Assembly (NCBI RefSeq): GCF_017355915.2
Contig: NZ_JAFEUV020000013.1
Span: 102,220-166,219 of the forward strand
DNA: 64,000 nucleotides
From: Telluribacter roseus
GTDB taxonomy: Bacteria; Bacteroidota; Bacteroidia; Cytophagales; Spirosomataceae
Direction of reading: 5' to 3'
A program made the translations under genes and the position numbers. Shown piece after piece: positions 40,147 to 50,500 of the stretch (position 1 is its first letter; each line of letters starts with the position of its first letter). The notes under the pieces were generated by a model. It searched no databases and had not been told where the DNA came from. It saw only the letters and a list, made by a program, of their open reading frames with translations.

Positions 40147-42573
40147 ATGAAGACACAACTACTTTGGATTATCATCTGTTGCCTGCTCATGGGGCACGCC
40201 CGGGCTCAGTATGTGCTGTCGGGACAGGTCCTGCATGACGAAAACCAGGAACCTGTGATCGGAGCAGCGGTATTTATTCCGGAGCTGCGTCTGGGATCAA
40301 CTACCGACGTAGAGGGGAGGTACCGCATCGGGTCGGTGCCGAAAGGTAACTACACGATTCAGGTGAGCTACATGGCGCACCGGACCCTGATCGAGCGCAT
40401 CACGATGGAGCGCGATACGGTACGCAACTTCGTCATGCAGAATGCCCCTAATGCCCTGGAAGAGGTAATCGTGACCGGAGCCGCTACCCGTACGCTCGTG
40501 CGGGAAAGTCCGGTACCTATAGCCACCCTGTCGCGGGTACAGTGGCTACGGGGCTCCTCCCTCAACCTGACCGATGCCATCAGCAAGCTACCGGGCGTGT
40601 CGCAGGTGACTACCGGAGCCGGATTGTCCAAGCCGGTAATCCGGGGGCTGGCCTTTAACCGGGTCATTGCCATGCACGATGGAGTCAGGCAGGAGGATAA
40701 TCAGTGGGGAGCCGAGCATGGGATCAACCTGGATGAATTCAGCATTGAGCGCTTCGAGGTGATCCGGGGGGCCGGTAGCCTTATGTACGGATCGGACGGA
40801 CTGGGAGGAGTGATGGCTGTGTACTCGCCGCGGCCGGTAGAAGAGGGCAAACTGGAAGGGCGCCTACTGACCAACTACCACACCAACAACGGGATGTACG
40901 CCATCTCGGCGCAGGCAGGTGGTACACGCCGGGGCTTTACGTGGCTCGCGCAGGCCAGCAGGCGCAACGCCGGCAACTACCGCAATGCCGCCGATGGCCG
41001 CGTGTATGGAAGTAATTACAAAGAAGATCTGAACCTGAATGGCTTTGTGGGCATGAACCGGTCGTGGGGGTATACCCGGTTTTATGCGCTACGGAGTGTG
41101 CAGGAGTATAATATTACCACAGGTACCCGTGACTCGCTGGGACGATTTACCAGAGAGATATACCGGAATAATGATGTACGGGAAGTAGCCGTATCGGGAG
41201 CCGACCTGCTTAGCCGTAGTATGAACCCATCTAACTCGCAGTACCTGCTCAACTACAAGCTGACTTCCAGTAGCCTTGTACAGTTTGACCGGCAAAATAG
41301 CCTTACCCTTACTGCCTCCTATGCCGAAAACCGCCGCCTGGAGTACGGCTCGCCCGATGCCCCCTGGGTACCTGACCTTTCTCTCTACCTACAGACGGGC
41401 TACTACGATGTACGGTACAATCTGGCGGCCAGTGAGCAGTGGGAGCTGAATGTAGGTACCAACGGCATGTACCAGACCATGGAAAACCGCGGCACCGAAA
41501 GCCTTTATCCTGATTATTCCCTTCTTGATAATGGGATATTCGTCTTCTCAAGGTACAACCTGGACCGACTCAAGCTCAGTGGGGGCCTCCGTTACGATAT
41601 GCGCCATCTGGATATAGCCAGGCTCTACGTTGACGCCGAAGGTCGCTTCCAGACCTCCCCCGAAGGAGCCGTGAGCGTGCGGTTCCCCGGCTTTGACCAG
41701 TTGTACCGCAATCTTTCGGGAAGTATGGGGGCGGTGTATACTATTAATAAGAAGCTGCTGGTACGGATGAATGCCTCCCGTGGCTTCCGGGCTCCGACGG
41801 TTCCTGAGCTATCATCCAACGGGGAGCATGCGGGTACCTTCCGCTATGAGATCGGCAAGCTGGATGCCGTACCCGAAGTAGCCTGGCAGGGCGATCTGGG
41901 CTTTACCTACGAAAGTAGCAGCTGGTACGCGGATGTGAGCTTGTTTCAGAACAGCATTCAGAACTTTACGTACAGCGAACGCGTATTGACCCAAAGCGGC
42001 GCCGACTCCATCATAGCCGGTGTACCCGTGTTTCGGTACGTACAGGGGGATGCCCGCCTGCGAGGCATTGAGGGTACCCTCACCTACAACCCGGAGCAGG
42101 CTCGCTGGGTGAGCCTGACGCTGAGCCATTCGACTGTACTAGGTCGTAATCTGTCGGCTCGGGAACCCAATGCCAGGTACCTGCCGCTCATGCCGGCTCC
42201 CCGCTGGTTTGTACAGCTTCGGCTCAGCAAGGACCGGCTCGGCAACCGCTTCCGCAACCTGTACCTAAGCCTAGACTGGGAGAGGTACCTGACTCAAAGC
42301 CGCGCCTTACTGGCTTACAATACCGAAACCGTCACCCCCGGCTACGGACTGGTACATGCTGGATTTGGAGGAGATATAACGGGCAAAAGCCAGCGCACAC
42401 TGTTTTCAGTATACGTGGCAGTTACTAATTTATTTGATCGGGTGTACCAGAGTCACCAGAGCCGATTCAAGTACCTTGACCTAAATCCAGTGACGGGGCG
42501 GAGGGGAGTATTTGATATGGGACGCAACGTCAGTTTGAAACTGGTGGTGCCATTTAGTACCAACTGGAAATAA
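40147..42573 (+). CDS. TonB-dependent receptor with carboxypeptidase-like domain
   Basis: 808 residues from ATG 40147 (a TTG 18 bp upstream is unlikely). The signal peptide ends GHARAQ. A carboxypeptidase-like domain (about 22-105) precedes the plug (VIVTGAATRTLVRESPVPIATL ... PVIRGLAFNRVIAMHDGVRQEDNQWGAEHG, MYGSDGLGGVMAV) and a barrel ending MGRNVSLKLVVPF. It resembles the first receptor (892-3255) in domain order and plug wording but not closely. The upstream DtxR-like dyad hints at iron or manganese control, so a siderophore or metal-chelate ligand is a reasonable guess. Confidence 0.9.
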   Translation: MKTQLLWIIICCLLMGHARAQYVLSGQVLHDENQEPVIGAAVFIPELRLGSTTDVEGRYRIGSVPKGNYTIQVSYMAHRTLIERITMERDTVRNFVMQNAPNALEEVIVTGAATRTLVRESPVPIATLSRVQWLRGSSLNLTDAISKLPGVSQVTTGAGLSKPVIRGLAFNRVIAMHDGVRQEDNQWGAEHGINLDEFSIERFEVIRGAGSLMYGSDGLGGVMAVYSPRPVEEGKLEGRLLTNYHTNNGMYAISAQAGGTRRGFTWLAQASRRNAGNYRNAADGRVYGSNYKEDLNLNGFVGMNRSWGYTRFYALRSVQEYNITTGTRDSLGRFTREIYRNNDVREVAVSGADLLSRSMNPSNSQYLLNYKLTSSSLVQFDRQNSLTLTASYAENRRLEYGSPDAPWVPDLSLYLQTGYYDVRYNLAASEQWELNVGTNGMYQTMENRGTESLYPDYSLLDNGIFVFSRYNLDRLKLSGGLRYDMRHLDIARLYVDAEGRFQTSPEGAVSVRFPGFDQLYRNLSGSMGAVYTINKKLLVRMNASRGFRAPTVPELSSNGEHAGTFRYEIGKLDAVPEVAWQGDLGFTYESSSWYADVSLFQNSIQNFTYSERVLTQSGADSIIAGVPVFRYVQGDARLRGIEGTLTYNPEQARWVSLTLSHSTVLGRNLSAREPNARYLPLMPAPRWFVQLRLSKDRLGNRFRNLYLSLDWERYLTQSRALLAYNTETVTPGYGLVHAGFGGDITGKSQRTLFSVYVAVTNLFDRVYQSHQSRFKYLDLNPVTGRRGVFDMGRNVSLKLVVPFSTNWK

Positions 42574-42698
42574 AACAATTTCAGCGTATAGTAGTTGACA
42601 TAGATAATTACAACAAATAAAAATAGTATAAAATCTGCTTTTTTACTTATACTATATGATTATTGCAAGATTGTACTAGAATACAACATTGATAATCA

Positions 42699-42729
42699 TT
42701 GAATTGTAAAAAGGTTGATTGTATATTTG
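42699..42729 (+). promoter_or_regulatory. Promoter of the E-set domain gene
   Basis: TTG (42699-42701), 20-nt spacer, TATATTTG (42722-42729). Full consensus match, 27 bp before the start at 42757. Confidence 0.6.
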
Positions 42730-42756
42730 TTGCGTCACTCAAACACCACTGTAACT

Positions 42757-43068
42757 ATGGCATTGTCAAAACAGTATCTCAAAAGCAAACCTATTTGCAA
42801 AGTAACGTTCTCTTTGCCGGCAGACGCTGTCTCCGATGCGAAACAAGTAGCTCTTTTGGGCGACTTCAACAATTGGAATTCAGAAGAAGCTACTGCATTA
42901 AAGAAACAAAAAGACGGTTCATACAAAGCCACTCTGGAGCTGGAGCCCGGTAAGGAATATCAGTTCCGGTATTGTATAGATGGCGAGAAGTGGATGAATG
43001 ACTCGGAAGCTGACAAATATGTGCCTGCCGGGGTAGCCAGCGAAGAGAACTCTGTTGTAACATTGTAA
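42757..43068 (+). CDS. Small isoamylase early-set/CBM48-like protein
   Basis: 103 residues from ATG 42757; upstream in-frame starts overlap the promoter. VTFSLPADAVSDAKQVALLGDFNNWN followed by KDGSYKATLELEPGKEYQFRYCIDG is the classical CBM48/AMPK-beta-type glycogen-binding beta-sandwich, including the GDFNNW and FRYxIDG motifs. There is no enzyme domain and no signal peptide, so it is a free-standing cytoplasmic carbohydrate-binding protein, perhaps a regulator of glycogen metabolism. Similar short proteins are widespread in Bacteroidota. Confidence 0.88.
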   Translation: MALSKQYLKSKPICKVTFSLPADAVSDAKQVALLGDFNNWNSEEATALKKQKDGSYKATLELEPGKEYQFRYCIDGEKWMNDSEADKYVPAGVASEENSVVTL

Positions 43069-43092
43069 TCACCGCTTTAAGAAACTACTAAA

Positions 43093-43122
43093 AAAGCGGC
43101 CTGAATCAATTCGGGCCGCTTT
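43093..43122. terminator. Terminator after the E-set protein gene
   Basis: AAAGCGGCC (43093-43101) pairs with GGCCGCTTT (43114-43122); GAAT/ATTC extends the stem. It lies between convergent genes. Confidence 0.7.
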
Positions 43123-43236
43123 CTCTGCATAGATAGTACGTGTACCTGAAGCCCAGCGTTATTTTTCGGCAGGTCAGGGGACACCGGTACTTTATTTTCT
43201 AAATAGTGAGCCCGGACTACCAGGCTCACGTAAGTA

Positions 43237-44157
43237 CTACACTGTAAAGCTGTCGCTCTCGATATACGCTTTGATCAGAGCATCTTCACCATCTTTACCG
43301 GGGCGGAAGTTACCGTGCTCCATACCCATAACGAAGTTTTTGTTTTCAGCCTTGCTACGGTTGTAGATGTGCTTGAAGATATTCTTATAGTTGATTTCGC
43401 CCGTAGTAGGTTCTTTACGCCCCGGATTGTCACCGATCTGGAAGTAGGCGATCTCGTCCCAGGTATGGTCAATGTTAGGGATGATATGACCTTCGTTCTT
43501 CTGCATGTGGTAGATATCAAACAGCAGCTTGCACGAAGGGCTGTTTACCCCTTTACAGATCATGTAGGTCTGGTCTGAGTTGCGCAGGAACAGGTTAGGT
43601 GTATCGCTAAGTGGCTCAAGTACCATGACGATGCCATGTGGTTCCAGGATTTCGGCTCCGCGACGCAGGGCTTCTATTACGTGACCGGTCTGCACCCCTA
43701 TGGGTAGACGGCGCTCAAAGTCGCCGGGTACTACGGTTACCCATTTAGCATTGACACGCTTGGCTACATCTACGGCTCTGCGGCATCCATTCAGGAATAT
43801 ATCAATATACTCCTTCTTACCGGCTGCCAGGGAGTTCTGGGAGTTACCTCCTTTATCTACTACAAATACCCCCATCTCCATACCCAACCGGCTGAGTTCT
43901 TTACCGATCTTTTCCTGCATCTCTACGGGGCGGCCCATCATGCCATTGTCTTCCAGCGCCTTGAAGCCCATGTCAGCCATGAATTTGAGCTGATCGATAG
44001 GGTCTTTGCCCGCACTGTTCTCAAACATACCGAAGTGCGGAGCGTATTTTAGTTTAAAGTTATTCTTGGCTTGTGGAGCAGAGGCAAAGGCATCTCCGGC
44101 CGCAACGGCCGCTCCTGCCAATCCGAGGGTTGACTTTACAAAGTTTCTACGAAGCAT
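43237..44157 (-). CDS. Tat-exported sugar-phosphate isomerase/hydroxypyruvate isomerase-like TIM barrel
   Basis: 306 residues. RRNFVKSTLGLAGAAVAAG (3-21) is a twin-arginine signal. The barrel (from about residue 38) shows GFKALEDNGMM, VTVVPGDFERRLP, VLEPLSDTP with a metal-binding Glu, LLFDIYHMQKNEG with Asp and His, and GMEHGNF with the last Glu, the metal ligands of xylose-isomerase-like barrels such as hydroxypyruvate isomerase (Hyi). It should isomerise a small keto or hydroxy sugar, here outside the cytoplasm. It lies next to the PVC-type dehydrogenase genes on the same strand, which suggests shared metabolism. Confidence 0.86.
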   Translation of the reverse strand: MLRRNFVKSTLGLAGAAVAAGDAFASAPQAKNNFKLKYAPHFGMFENSAGKDPIDQLKFMADMGFKALEDNGMMGRPVEMQEKIGKELSRLGMEMGVFVVDKGGNSQNSLAAGKKEYIDIFLNGCRRAVDVAKRVNAKWVTVVPGDFERRLPIGVQTGHVIEALRRGAEILEPHGIVMVLEPLSDTPNLFLRNSDQTYMICKGVNSPSCKLLFDIYHMQKNEGHIIPNIDHTWDEIAYFQIGDNPGRKEPTTGEINYKNIFKHIYNRSKAENKNFVMGMEHGNFRPGKDGEDALIKAYIESDSFTV

Positions 44158-44189
44158 GGTTCCTGTATAAATTTTTATATAAAAGAGAG

Positions 44190-44237
44190 TAGAACGGGCA
44201 ATTTACCTTAGCCATGGCTGGTAAAGTGCCCGTTCTA
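44190..44237 (-). terminator. Hairpin after the heme-less PVC-type gene
   Basis: TAGAACGGGCA (44190-44200) pairs with TGCCCGTTCTA (44227-44237) and TTTACC with GGTAAA inside. It lies between the PVC-type gene and the TIM-barrel gene, both minus strand. Confidence 0.58.
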
Positions 44238-44292
44238 TACTAGGAAGAGCAGCAGAGGCTTGTTTTCAACCATCCGTGCCGGGATGCTTTTC

Positions 44293-47007
44293 TTATTCGA
44301 AGGCTTTTTTATCGATCGAAGCGTCCGTAAACTCAATGTACTTGTCGGCTACGTCCCGTATTTCTTTTCGGAAGGCATCACTGATCCCATCGATGGCTGC
44401 GGCCTTGATCTCTCCCTGCAGACGCCCGCTCTTGAGCAGGTTGACTACCGTATCTTCACCTTCCCAGCTACCTCCCATAAAGCGGGCAGCGGCACGGCGA
44501 ACTTTGGCGGGATAAGAAGAATCAAGAGCGACGCGGCTAAGTATGATCAGCGACTCGCGGCTTCCTACGCCCTTAATAGAGGCTAGCAAGGCTGTTTTGG
44601 TATCATCGTCGCTGCTGTAAAACTTGTCCCAGAAGTAGCTTTCATCGGCCTGTTTCAGGAGTTGACGCCCGGCATCGCGGCCAATGTCGGCATTGGGGCG
44701 CGTGGTGGCCAGTCGGAACAGACGGTCATTTTCGTACTCAGGCTCGTAACGCGACACGAGCTCTATATAATCGGAGGTACCGTAGGTCTTGTTCAGGAGC
44801 TTCTGCAGGGCTTGTTTACCCTGATAGGAATCCCGGACGAACTCCCGGCCCATGTGCCAGAGAGCCAGCTTACTGATCTCGTTTTGTTCGGGATCATTGC
44901 CTTCGGTCATTTTCAGCAGGGCGTATGATTTTTCGTAGCCACGGGGCAGGAAGTCAAACGCCCGGAAGTACCGTAGCCGCTCCTTCAGACTAACCGAGGT
45001 ATCGGTAGCCAGGGTGGACAAGTAGGGGATGGCCTGGTTGGTACGAGCCCGCCATACTATATCACGTCCGGCCAGTGTAGCCAATGGATCGCCCTTCTGC
45101 GTCCGGAGCCAGGCCTCAAACAGCCGGTCCCACTGGCCTTCGGCGCCTACCCCCAGGGCTTCAAGGTACCAGCGGTCGTTGCCCTTGTACTGCCGGGCCA
45201 GCTGTACCCACACGTGTTCGGCTTCGTAGGTATGATTGTGGCTGATAGCCAGGGCGCACTCGCGGCGTACCTGCGGGTCGCGGTGGCCGGTCAGCAGCTT
45301 AATGTACTCGGTAGGGTCGCTGTTGCGCTGACGAACTGCCCGTAAGGCCGTGATGCTTAGGTTGGGGTTAATTTCCCGGAAAGCTACCTCGAGGTGGCGG
45401 CGGTGTACGCCTTCAATCTTGTTAAGTACCCATAGGGCTCTGGCCCGTAAACGTGGGTTGGTAGTAGGTGACCGGAACAAGCTCTCAAGAGCAGGCTCGG
45501 CGGCCCGGCGGTGATTCAGCAGGGCATACCAGGCTTTATAGCGTACCGCCATATTGGGGTTCTGCAGGGCCGCTACGGCTCCCTCCGGACTATTGTAGTC
45601 ATAGGTAGGAGCCTTGTAAGGAGTCTTGGGAGGAGCAATGCGGTATATACGGCCGCGGTTGAGGTCGGTACTGCTGGCTTCTTCTCCTGATCCCGGATCG
45701 TATAGGTCGGCTACAATGAGGGAGCCATCGGGAGCCACGCACACATCCGACGGACGGAACCACTTGTCGCGCTTACCCTCTACGACTGGCAGCGTACTGG
45801 CCTTGTAGCCGGCTCCGTCGCTTTGGATAGGATAAGCCCGTACTACATTGGCTCCGGCATCGCAGTGGATGATCTGATCCCAGAACGGGCGGGGCAGCGT
45901 AACGCCTTCGTACACGACTATACCCGTAGGCTGGCCGGAGCCGGTATTGAGCAGGTTGGGTACTACACCGGGGTCATTCTGGTGCCAGTGCCGGCGCGAT
46001 ATTTCATCTTCCAGGTTGGTACGGACTACCCGCCAGGTAGTACCTTTCATTTCATCTACATAGCCGAAGTTACCACTCTCCATAACGTAATTGATCCGCA
46101 CACTCTCGGTACCTGCCTCGTCATGATCCGACTGCCACACGGTACCGTAGCTGTCTACGGCTAGCTCCACCGGATTACGGAAATTCTGTCCGAGTACTTC
46201 AATGGTTGTGAAATCTTCGTCGCAACGGAATACCAGCCCCTGCTTAAATTTTCGGAAGTTAAAGGGGCGCTCCCAACGGTCGAGAAGTCGGCCTCCGCGG
46301 CCGCTCTGTAGCTGACGACCTTCGTTACCGAAGTTGAAGTAGAACTTCCCGTCCGGCCCAAACACAAAAGCATGTACACCGTGGTCGTTTTGAACTCCAC
46401 GAATACCTCTGAATATAATCTCTTTTTTATCGGCCTTATCGTCGCCGTCGGTATCCGTAAAGAGCCACACGTAAGGGCTCTGTGATACCAGGGCCTTATT
46501 ACCCATCACCAGGATACCCAGCGGGGCATTCAGCTCCGGCCCCTGGTAGAATACCTTGGTCTTGTCGGCCTTACCGTCGCCATCGGTATCTTCCAGGATC
46601 AGGATACGATCTCCGGCCAACCGGTCCTTGCTTGCTTTGCGGTTGCCGCTACCGGGGCGGTACCCGTAGGAGTCGCATACCCATACACGTCCGCGGTCGT
46701 CAATATCGATACTGGTCGGATTGGAGATAGTTGGCTCGGAGGCAAACAGGGTTGCTTCCAGGCCGTTGGCTACGGATAGTCCCGCCACGCCATGCTCGGG
46801 AAAACGTTTCTCCCGTTCAGAAAGGGAATCATACACAATGACAGTGTCGACTGCCGCCGTATCGACTGCCGCAGCCGATACGGCGGCGGTCGATATTGCA
46901 GTGGCATCCCAGTCTGCGGAAGGAGAGGTACTATGATAAGTACCTGTTAATAAACTAATTGATAAAATGCTTCCGGCTACTGCTAACGAAGATGTGATGC
47001 GCCTCAT
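44293..47007 (-). CDS. PVC-type propeller/HEAT-repeat protein lacking its cytochrome c domain
   Basis: 904 residues. After a signal peptide and an Ala/Val/Thr/Asp-rich linker (about 40-60) comes a soluble-dehydrogenase-type beta-propeller (about 75-445, with DRGRVWVCDSYGYRPG, DTDGDGKADKT, DGKFYFNFGNEGR, DLNRGRIYRIAP). A HEAT-repeat-like helical part (about 460-880) follows. It aligns throughout with the neighbour at 47538-50618 but stops where that protein enters its CxxCH heme domain, so it has lost (or never had) the electron-accepting cytochrome part. It could work with the neighbour's heme domain, or bind substrate only. Located in the periplasm. Confidence 0.8.
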   Translation of the reverse strand: MRRITSSLAVAGSILSISLLTGTYHSTSPSADWDATAISTAAVSAAAVDTAAVDTVIVYDSLSEREKRFPEHGVAGLSVANGLEATLFASEPTISNPTSIDIDDRGRVWVCDSYGYRPGSGNRKASKDRLAGDRILILEDTDGDGKADKTKVFYQGPELNAPLGILVMGNKALVSQSPYVWLFTDTDGDDKADKKEIIFRGIRGVQNDHGVHAFVFGPDGKFYFNFGNEGRQLQSGRGGRLLDRWERPFNFRKFKQGLVFRCDEDFTTIEVLGQNFRNPVELAVDSYGTVWQSDHDEAGTESVRINYVMESGNFGYVDEMKGTTWRVVRTNLEDEISRRHWHQNDPGVVPNLLNTGSGQPTGIVVYEGVTLPRPFWDQIIHCDAGANVVRAYPIQSDGAGYKASTLPVVEGKRDKWFRPSDVCVAPDGSLIVADLYDPGSGEEASSTDLNRGRIYRIAPPKTPYKAPTYDYNSPEGAVAALQNPNMAVRYKAWYALLNHRRAAEPALESLFRSPTTNPRLRARALWVLNKIEGVHRRHLEVAFREINPNLSITALRAVRQRNSDPTEYIKLLTGHRDPQVRRECALAISHNHTYEAEHVWVQLARQYKGNDRWYLEALGVGAEGQWDRLFEAWLRTQKGDPLATLAGRDIVWRARTNQAIPYLSTLATDTSVSLKERLRYFRAFDFLPRGYEKSYALLKMTEGNDPEQNEISKLALWHMGREFVRDSYQGKQALQKLLNKTYGTSDYIELVSRYEPEYENDRLFRLATTRPNADIGRDAGRQLLKQADESYFWDKFYSSDDDTKTALLASIKGVGSRESLIILSRVALDSSYPAKVRRAAARFMGGSWEGEDTVVNLLKSGRLQGEIKAAAIDGISDAFRKEIRDVADKYIEFTDASIDKKAFE

Positions 47008-47214
47008 GGATCTCTACACGTACTTTTATGACTTCTCTGATGTGATATATCTTTCGAAAGGTGAAAATTACGAGTTCTTTGGCAGTATCACGAATATTTA
47101 TGAGATTCTAAGTTAATTCTAAATGCAGAGCCGTACTCTGCTGCTGCGTAAGTAATACAGAACAACCAGCCGTAGCCATACAGCAGGGTAACACTAGCTC
47201 AGATACTTATACGG

Positions 47215-47391
47215 CTAGTAGGTAACTGTGCTACTTCGCCTGGCAATAATCCAGACAGCGTGTATAATACCCGGCAGAAAACCCAGCAGGGTCAGAATAA
47301 TATTTATCCAGAAGTGCTTACCAAAGCCTACTGTCAGGAACACTCCCAGCGGGGGGAGTATGATGGCAAATAAGATTCGTATGATGCTCAT
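47215..47391 (-). CDS. YqaE/Pmp3-family small membrane protein
   Basis: 58 residues (ATG at 47391-47389, stop TAG at 47217-47215), found by translating the gap between the two PVC-type genes. It begins MSIIRILFAIILPPLGVFL and continues with a second hydrophobic helix, LTLLGFLPGIIHAVWII, the exact two-helix layout of the YqaE/Pmp3 (UPF0057) proteolipid family, including the PPLGV and GxIHAxW motifs. Such proteins are stress-linked in yeast and plants; their bacterial role is open. It seems unrelated to its neighbours and may have its own promoter. Confidence 0.85.
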   Translation of the reverse strand: MSIIRILFAIILPPLGVFLTVGFGKHFWINIILTLLGFLPGIIHAVWIIARRSSTVTY

Positions 47392-47478
47392 GGCTATATG
47401 TAGTTATAGGTGTTGATCAATAAATAATTATCTGCTTTATACCCTAAAATTATTGTACCAACAGGCCAGCTGGTAGTT

Positions 47479-47518
47479 AAAAAAAAGCCCTGCCAACTTT
47501 TGTCGGCAGGGCTTTTTT
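47479..47518. terminator. Terminator after the heme-containing PVC-type gene
   Basis: AAAAAAGCCCTGCC (47481-47494) and GGCAGGGCTTTTTT (47505-47518) pair perfectly with A/T runs on both sides, 20 bp from the stop of the minus-strand gene. Confidence 0.87.
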
Positions 47519-47537
47519 ATGAATCATATTATCAAGC

Positions 47538-50500
47538 TTATTTCCGCTTCAGACTAGCCAGGTACTCTACGAGCCCGGTGAGCTCTTCGGTACTCATGGC
47601 TTCGTGGAGGCCCGGAGGCATCATAGACTCATCCAGTTGCTTAATAGACTTCACGTTCGACATCTTGTACTCCTGCGTAGTACCTCCCGGAAACTTCATG
47701 ATGAGGTCGGTTTCGGTCTTGCTGGAGATAATACCCGCTACGGTTGAGCCGTCTTTTAACTTCACCTCGTAGCCTTCGTAGCCAAAGCTGATGCCCGCAC
47801 TTGGGTAGTATACAGCCATGTATTGTCCTTCTTTGGGCAATTTACTACCAATCTCGGACAGCTTCGGACCAAAGTCAGCACCCTCACCATTGACCTGGTG
47901 GCAGGTAGAGCAGTACATCTGGAATACCTGACGGCCTTTGGCAGCATCACCTTTCACCGCGATCAGCTGATTGACCGGCGGGTGTTTCTGGCCGGCGGTG
48001 GTAGTGCCGTTGAGGTAACTGGCTGCTTCGGTGCGGATGGCCTTGCGCCAGGCTCCGCTTACCCCCTGTACCGCTGCGGCTTTCAATTCACCGTCAAACT
48101 TACCTTCTTTCAGATAGGCCAGTACCTGATCTTCTCCGTTCATGCTACCACCCAGTGAGCGGGTTGCTTCGCGGCGAACACTCATTGGGTATTTGCTGTC
48201 AAGAGCTACGGTACTCAGTATATTAAGCGATTCTTTACTGCCTACACCCCGAATGGAGGCCAGTACAGCGGCCGCTTTATCGGTTTCTTTGCCCTTAACG
48301 GTACTCCACACCAGCGGCGTGCCACCCTGCTTCAGGAGCAGACGACCGGCTTCGCGACCAGTACCTTCGTAAGGCTTCGATACAGCCAGCTGCAGCAGGC
48401 GATTGTTTTCGGAAGGTAGTTCATAGCGCGCTACCAACTCCATATACTGAGGCGTGCCGTATGAGGCATCCAGCAGCTTCTTCAGCGCGGCCATGGCTTC
48501 CGGCGACTGCTTCACAAAAGCCGGGTCGAGGTGGCGCAGCACCAGTTGGTTGATCTCGTTCTGGTTAGCAGCACTGCCTTTCATAATGGTCAGCAGCGCC
48601 ATTGATTTCTCTTTGCCGCCGGGGTTGAAGTCAAACGCCCGGAAGTACCGCAGACGCTGTTTCAGATCTACCTTGGGGTCACCGGCTAGTGAAGCCAGCA
48701 GAGGTACTGACTCTTTGGTACGGGCCCGCCATACGATATCCTTACCGGCATCAGTAGCTATAGGGTTAGCTCCGGCCTTGGTCAGCCAGGCTTTGAAGAA
48801 GCGGTCCCACTGGCCTTCGGCACCAAGTCCCAGGGCCTCGAGGTACCAGCGGTCTTTGCCGTCGTACTGCTGAGCCAGGGTAGTCCACAGTTCGGGAGCC
48901 TGAGCCGAGGTATTGCCCCGTAGAGCCAGCGCCGCTTCACGACGTACCTGCGGGTCTTCATCCTTGGCGAGCATCACGATAGTACCCGTAGGGTCTACAT
49001 TCTGCTGACGAACCGCCCGCAGCGCCGTAATGCGAATGTCCGGGTTAGGGTCTTTCAGGGCAGCACTGAAGTACTTCTGACCTACACCTTCCAGCTTGCT
49101 GAGGGCCCACAGGGCTCTGGCGCGCATGCGCGGATTGGCCGAGGTATTATTGAATAGCTTGGCCAGCTCGGCCTCCGCCTGGGCACCCTGCTTCATGAGC
49201 GTGTTCCAGGCCTGGTAACGGATAGACAGGTTAGGGCTCTGCAAGGCTTCTACGGCACCGGCTGCGGTAGTGAGATCTACCTTAGGCAGGCGATACGGCG
49301 TATTGGCAGGAGCCACCCGGTAGATACGGCCGCGGTTGAGGTCGCCGGCCTGGTGTCCACCTACGCCCGGATCGTACCAGTCAGATACGAAGAGCGAGCC
49401 ATCGGGCGCTACGCACACATCCGACGGACGGAACCACTGGTCGCGGGTACCTTCCAGTACATTGACGATGGTAGCCGTATAGCCGGCACCGGCTTTCTTT
49501 ACCGGATACGAGCGCACCACATTGGGACCCGCATCGGTATGGATCATCTGGTCGTGGTATACCTGGGGCAGCAGACGTCCTTCGTACAGCACCATGCCCG
49601 TAGGTGAGCCCGCGCCTGTCTGCAGGAGGTTAGGTACTACACCCGGGTCATTGAGGTGCCAGTGACGCAGGGGTATTTCGTCTTCGATATTGGTACGGTT
49701 GGCGCGCCAGCCGGCTCCGGTCATTTCGTCGGTGTAGCCGTAGTTACCCCCTTCCATCACGTAGTTGATACGGACACCTTTGTTGCCATCATCGTCGTTG
49801 TCCGACTGCCACATAGTACCGTAGCTGTCCACGACTACCTCGTAGTTGTTACGGAAGTTGTGGCCAAGTACTTCTATATTGCGGAAGTCAGGGTCACAGC
49901 GGAATACCATACCCTGCTTGTACTTCTTGAAGTCGATGGGCTTGCCCGTCTTGTCCAGTACCGGCTTACCCTGTCCGTCCAGGAGCTGTCCTCCTTCGTT
50001 TCCGAAGTTGAAGTAGAACTTCCCGTCCGGTCCGATGGTGAAGGCGTGCATTCCGTGGTCGTGCTGCTCGCCCTGGATACCCTGAAATATAACCTCTTTC
50101 TTATCAGCCTTGTCGTCGCCGTCAGTATCCGTAAGGAGCCACACGTAGGGGCTTTGTGATACGATGGCGCGGTTACCCATGACCCAGATCCCTAGCGGGG
50201 CGTTCAGCTCCGGTCCCTGGTAGAATACCTTGGTCTTGTCAGACTTGCCGTCGCCGTCGGTATCTTCCAGGATCAGGATGCGGTCACCTTCGGGGTGGGT
50301 ACTATTGCCTGTAATAGCCGGACGGTAGTTGTAAGCCTCGCATACCCATACGCGCCCCCGGTGGTCCACATCTATGTTGGTAGGATTGGTCAGCGTAGGT
50401 TCCGAAGCAAACATACCAGCCTCCAGGCCTTTGGCTACGGTAAGACCCGCAATCGCGTACTTTGGCGAACGTTTCTGCTCCTCGGTCAGGTCAGCGTACA

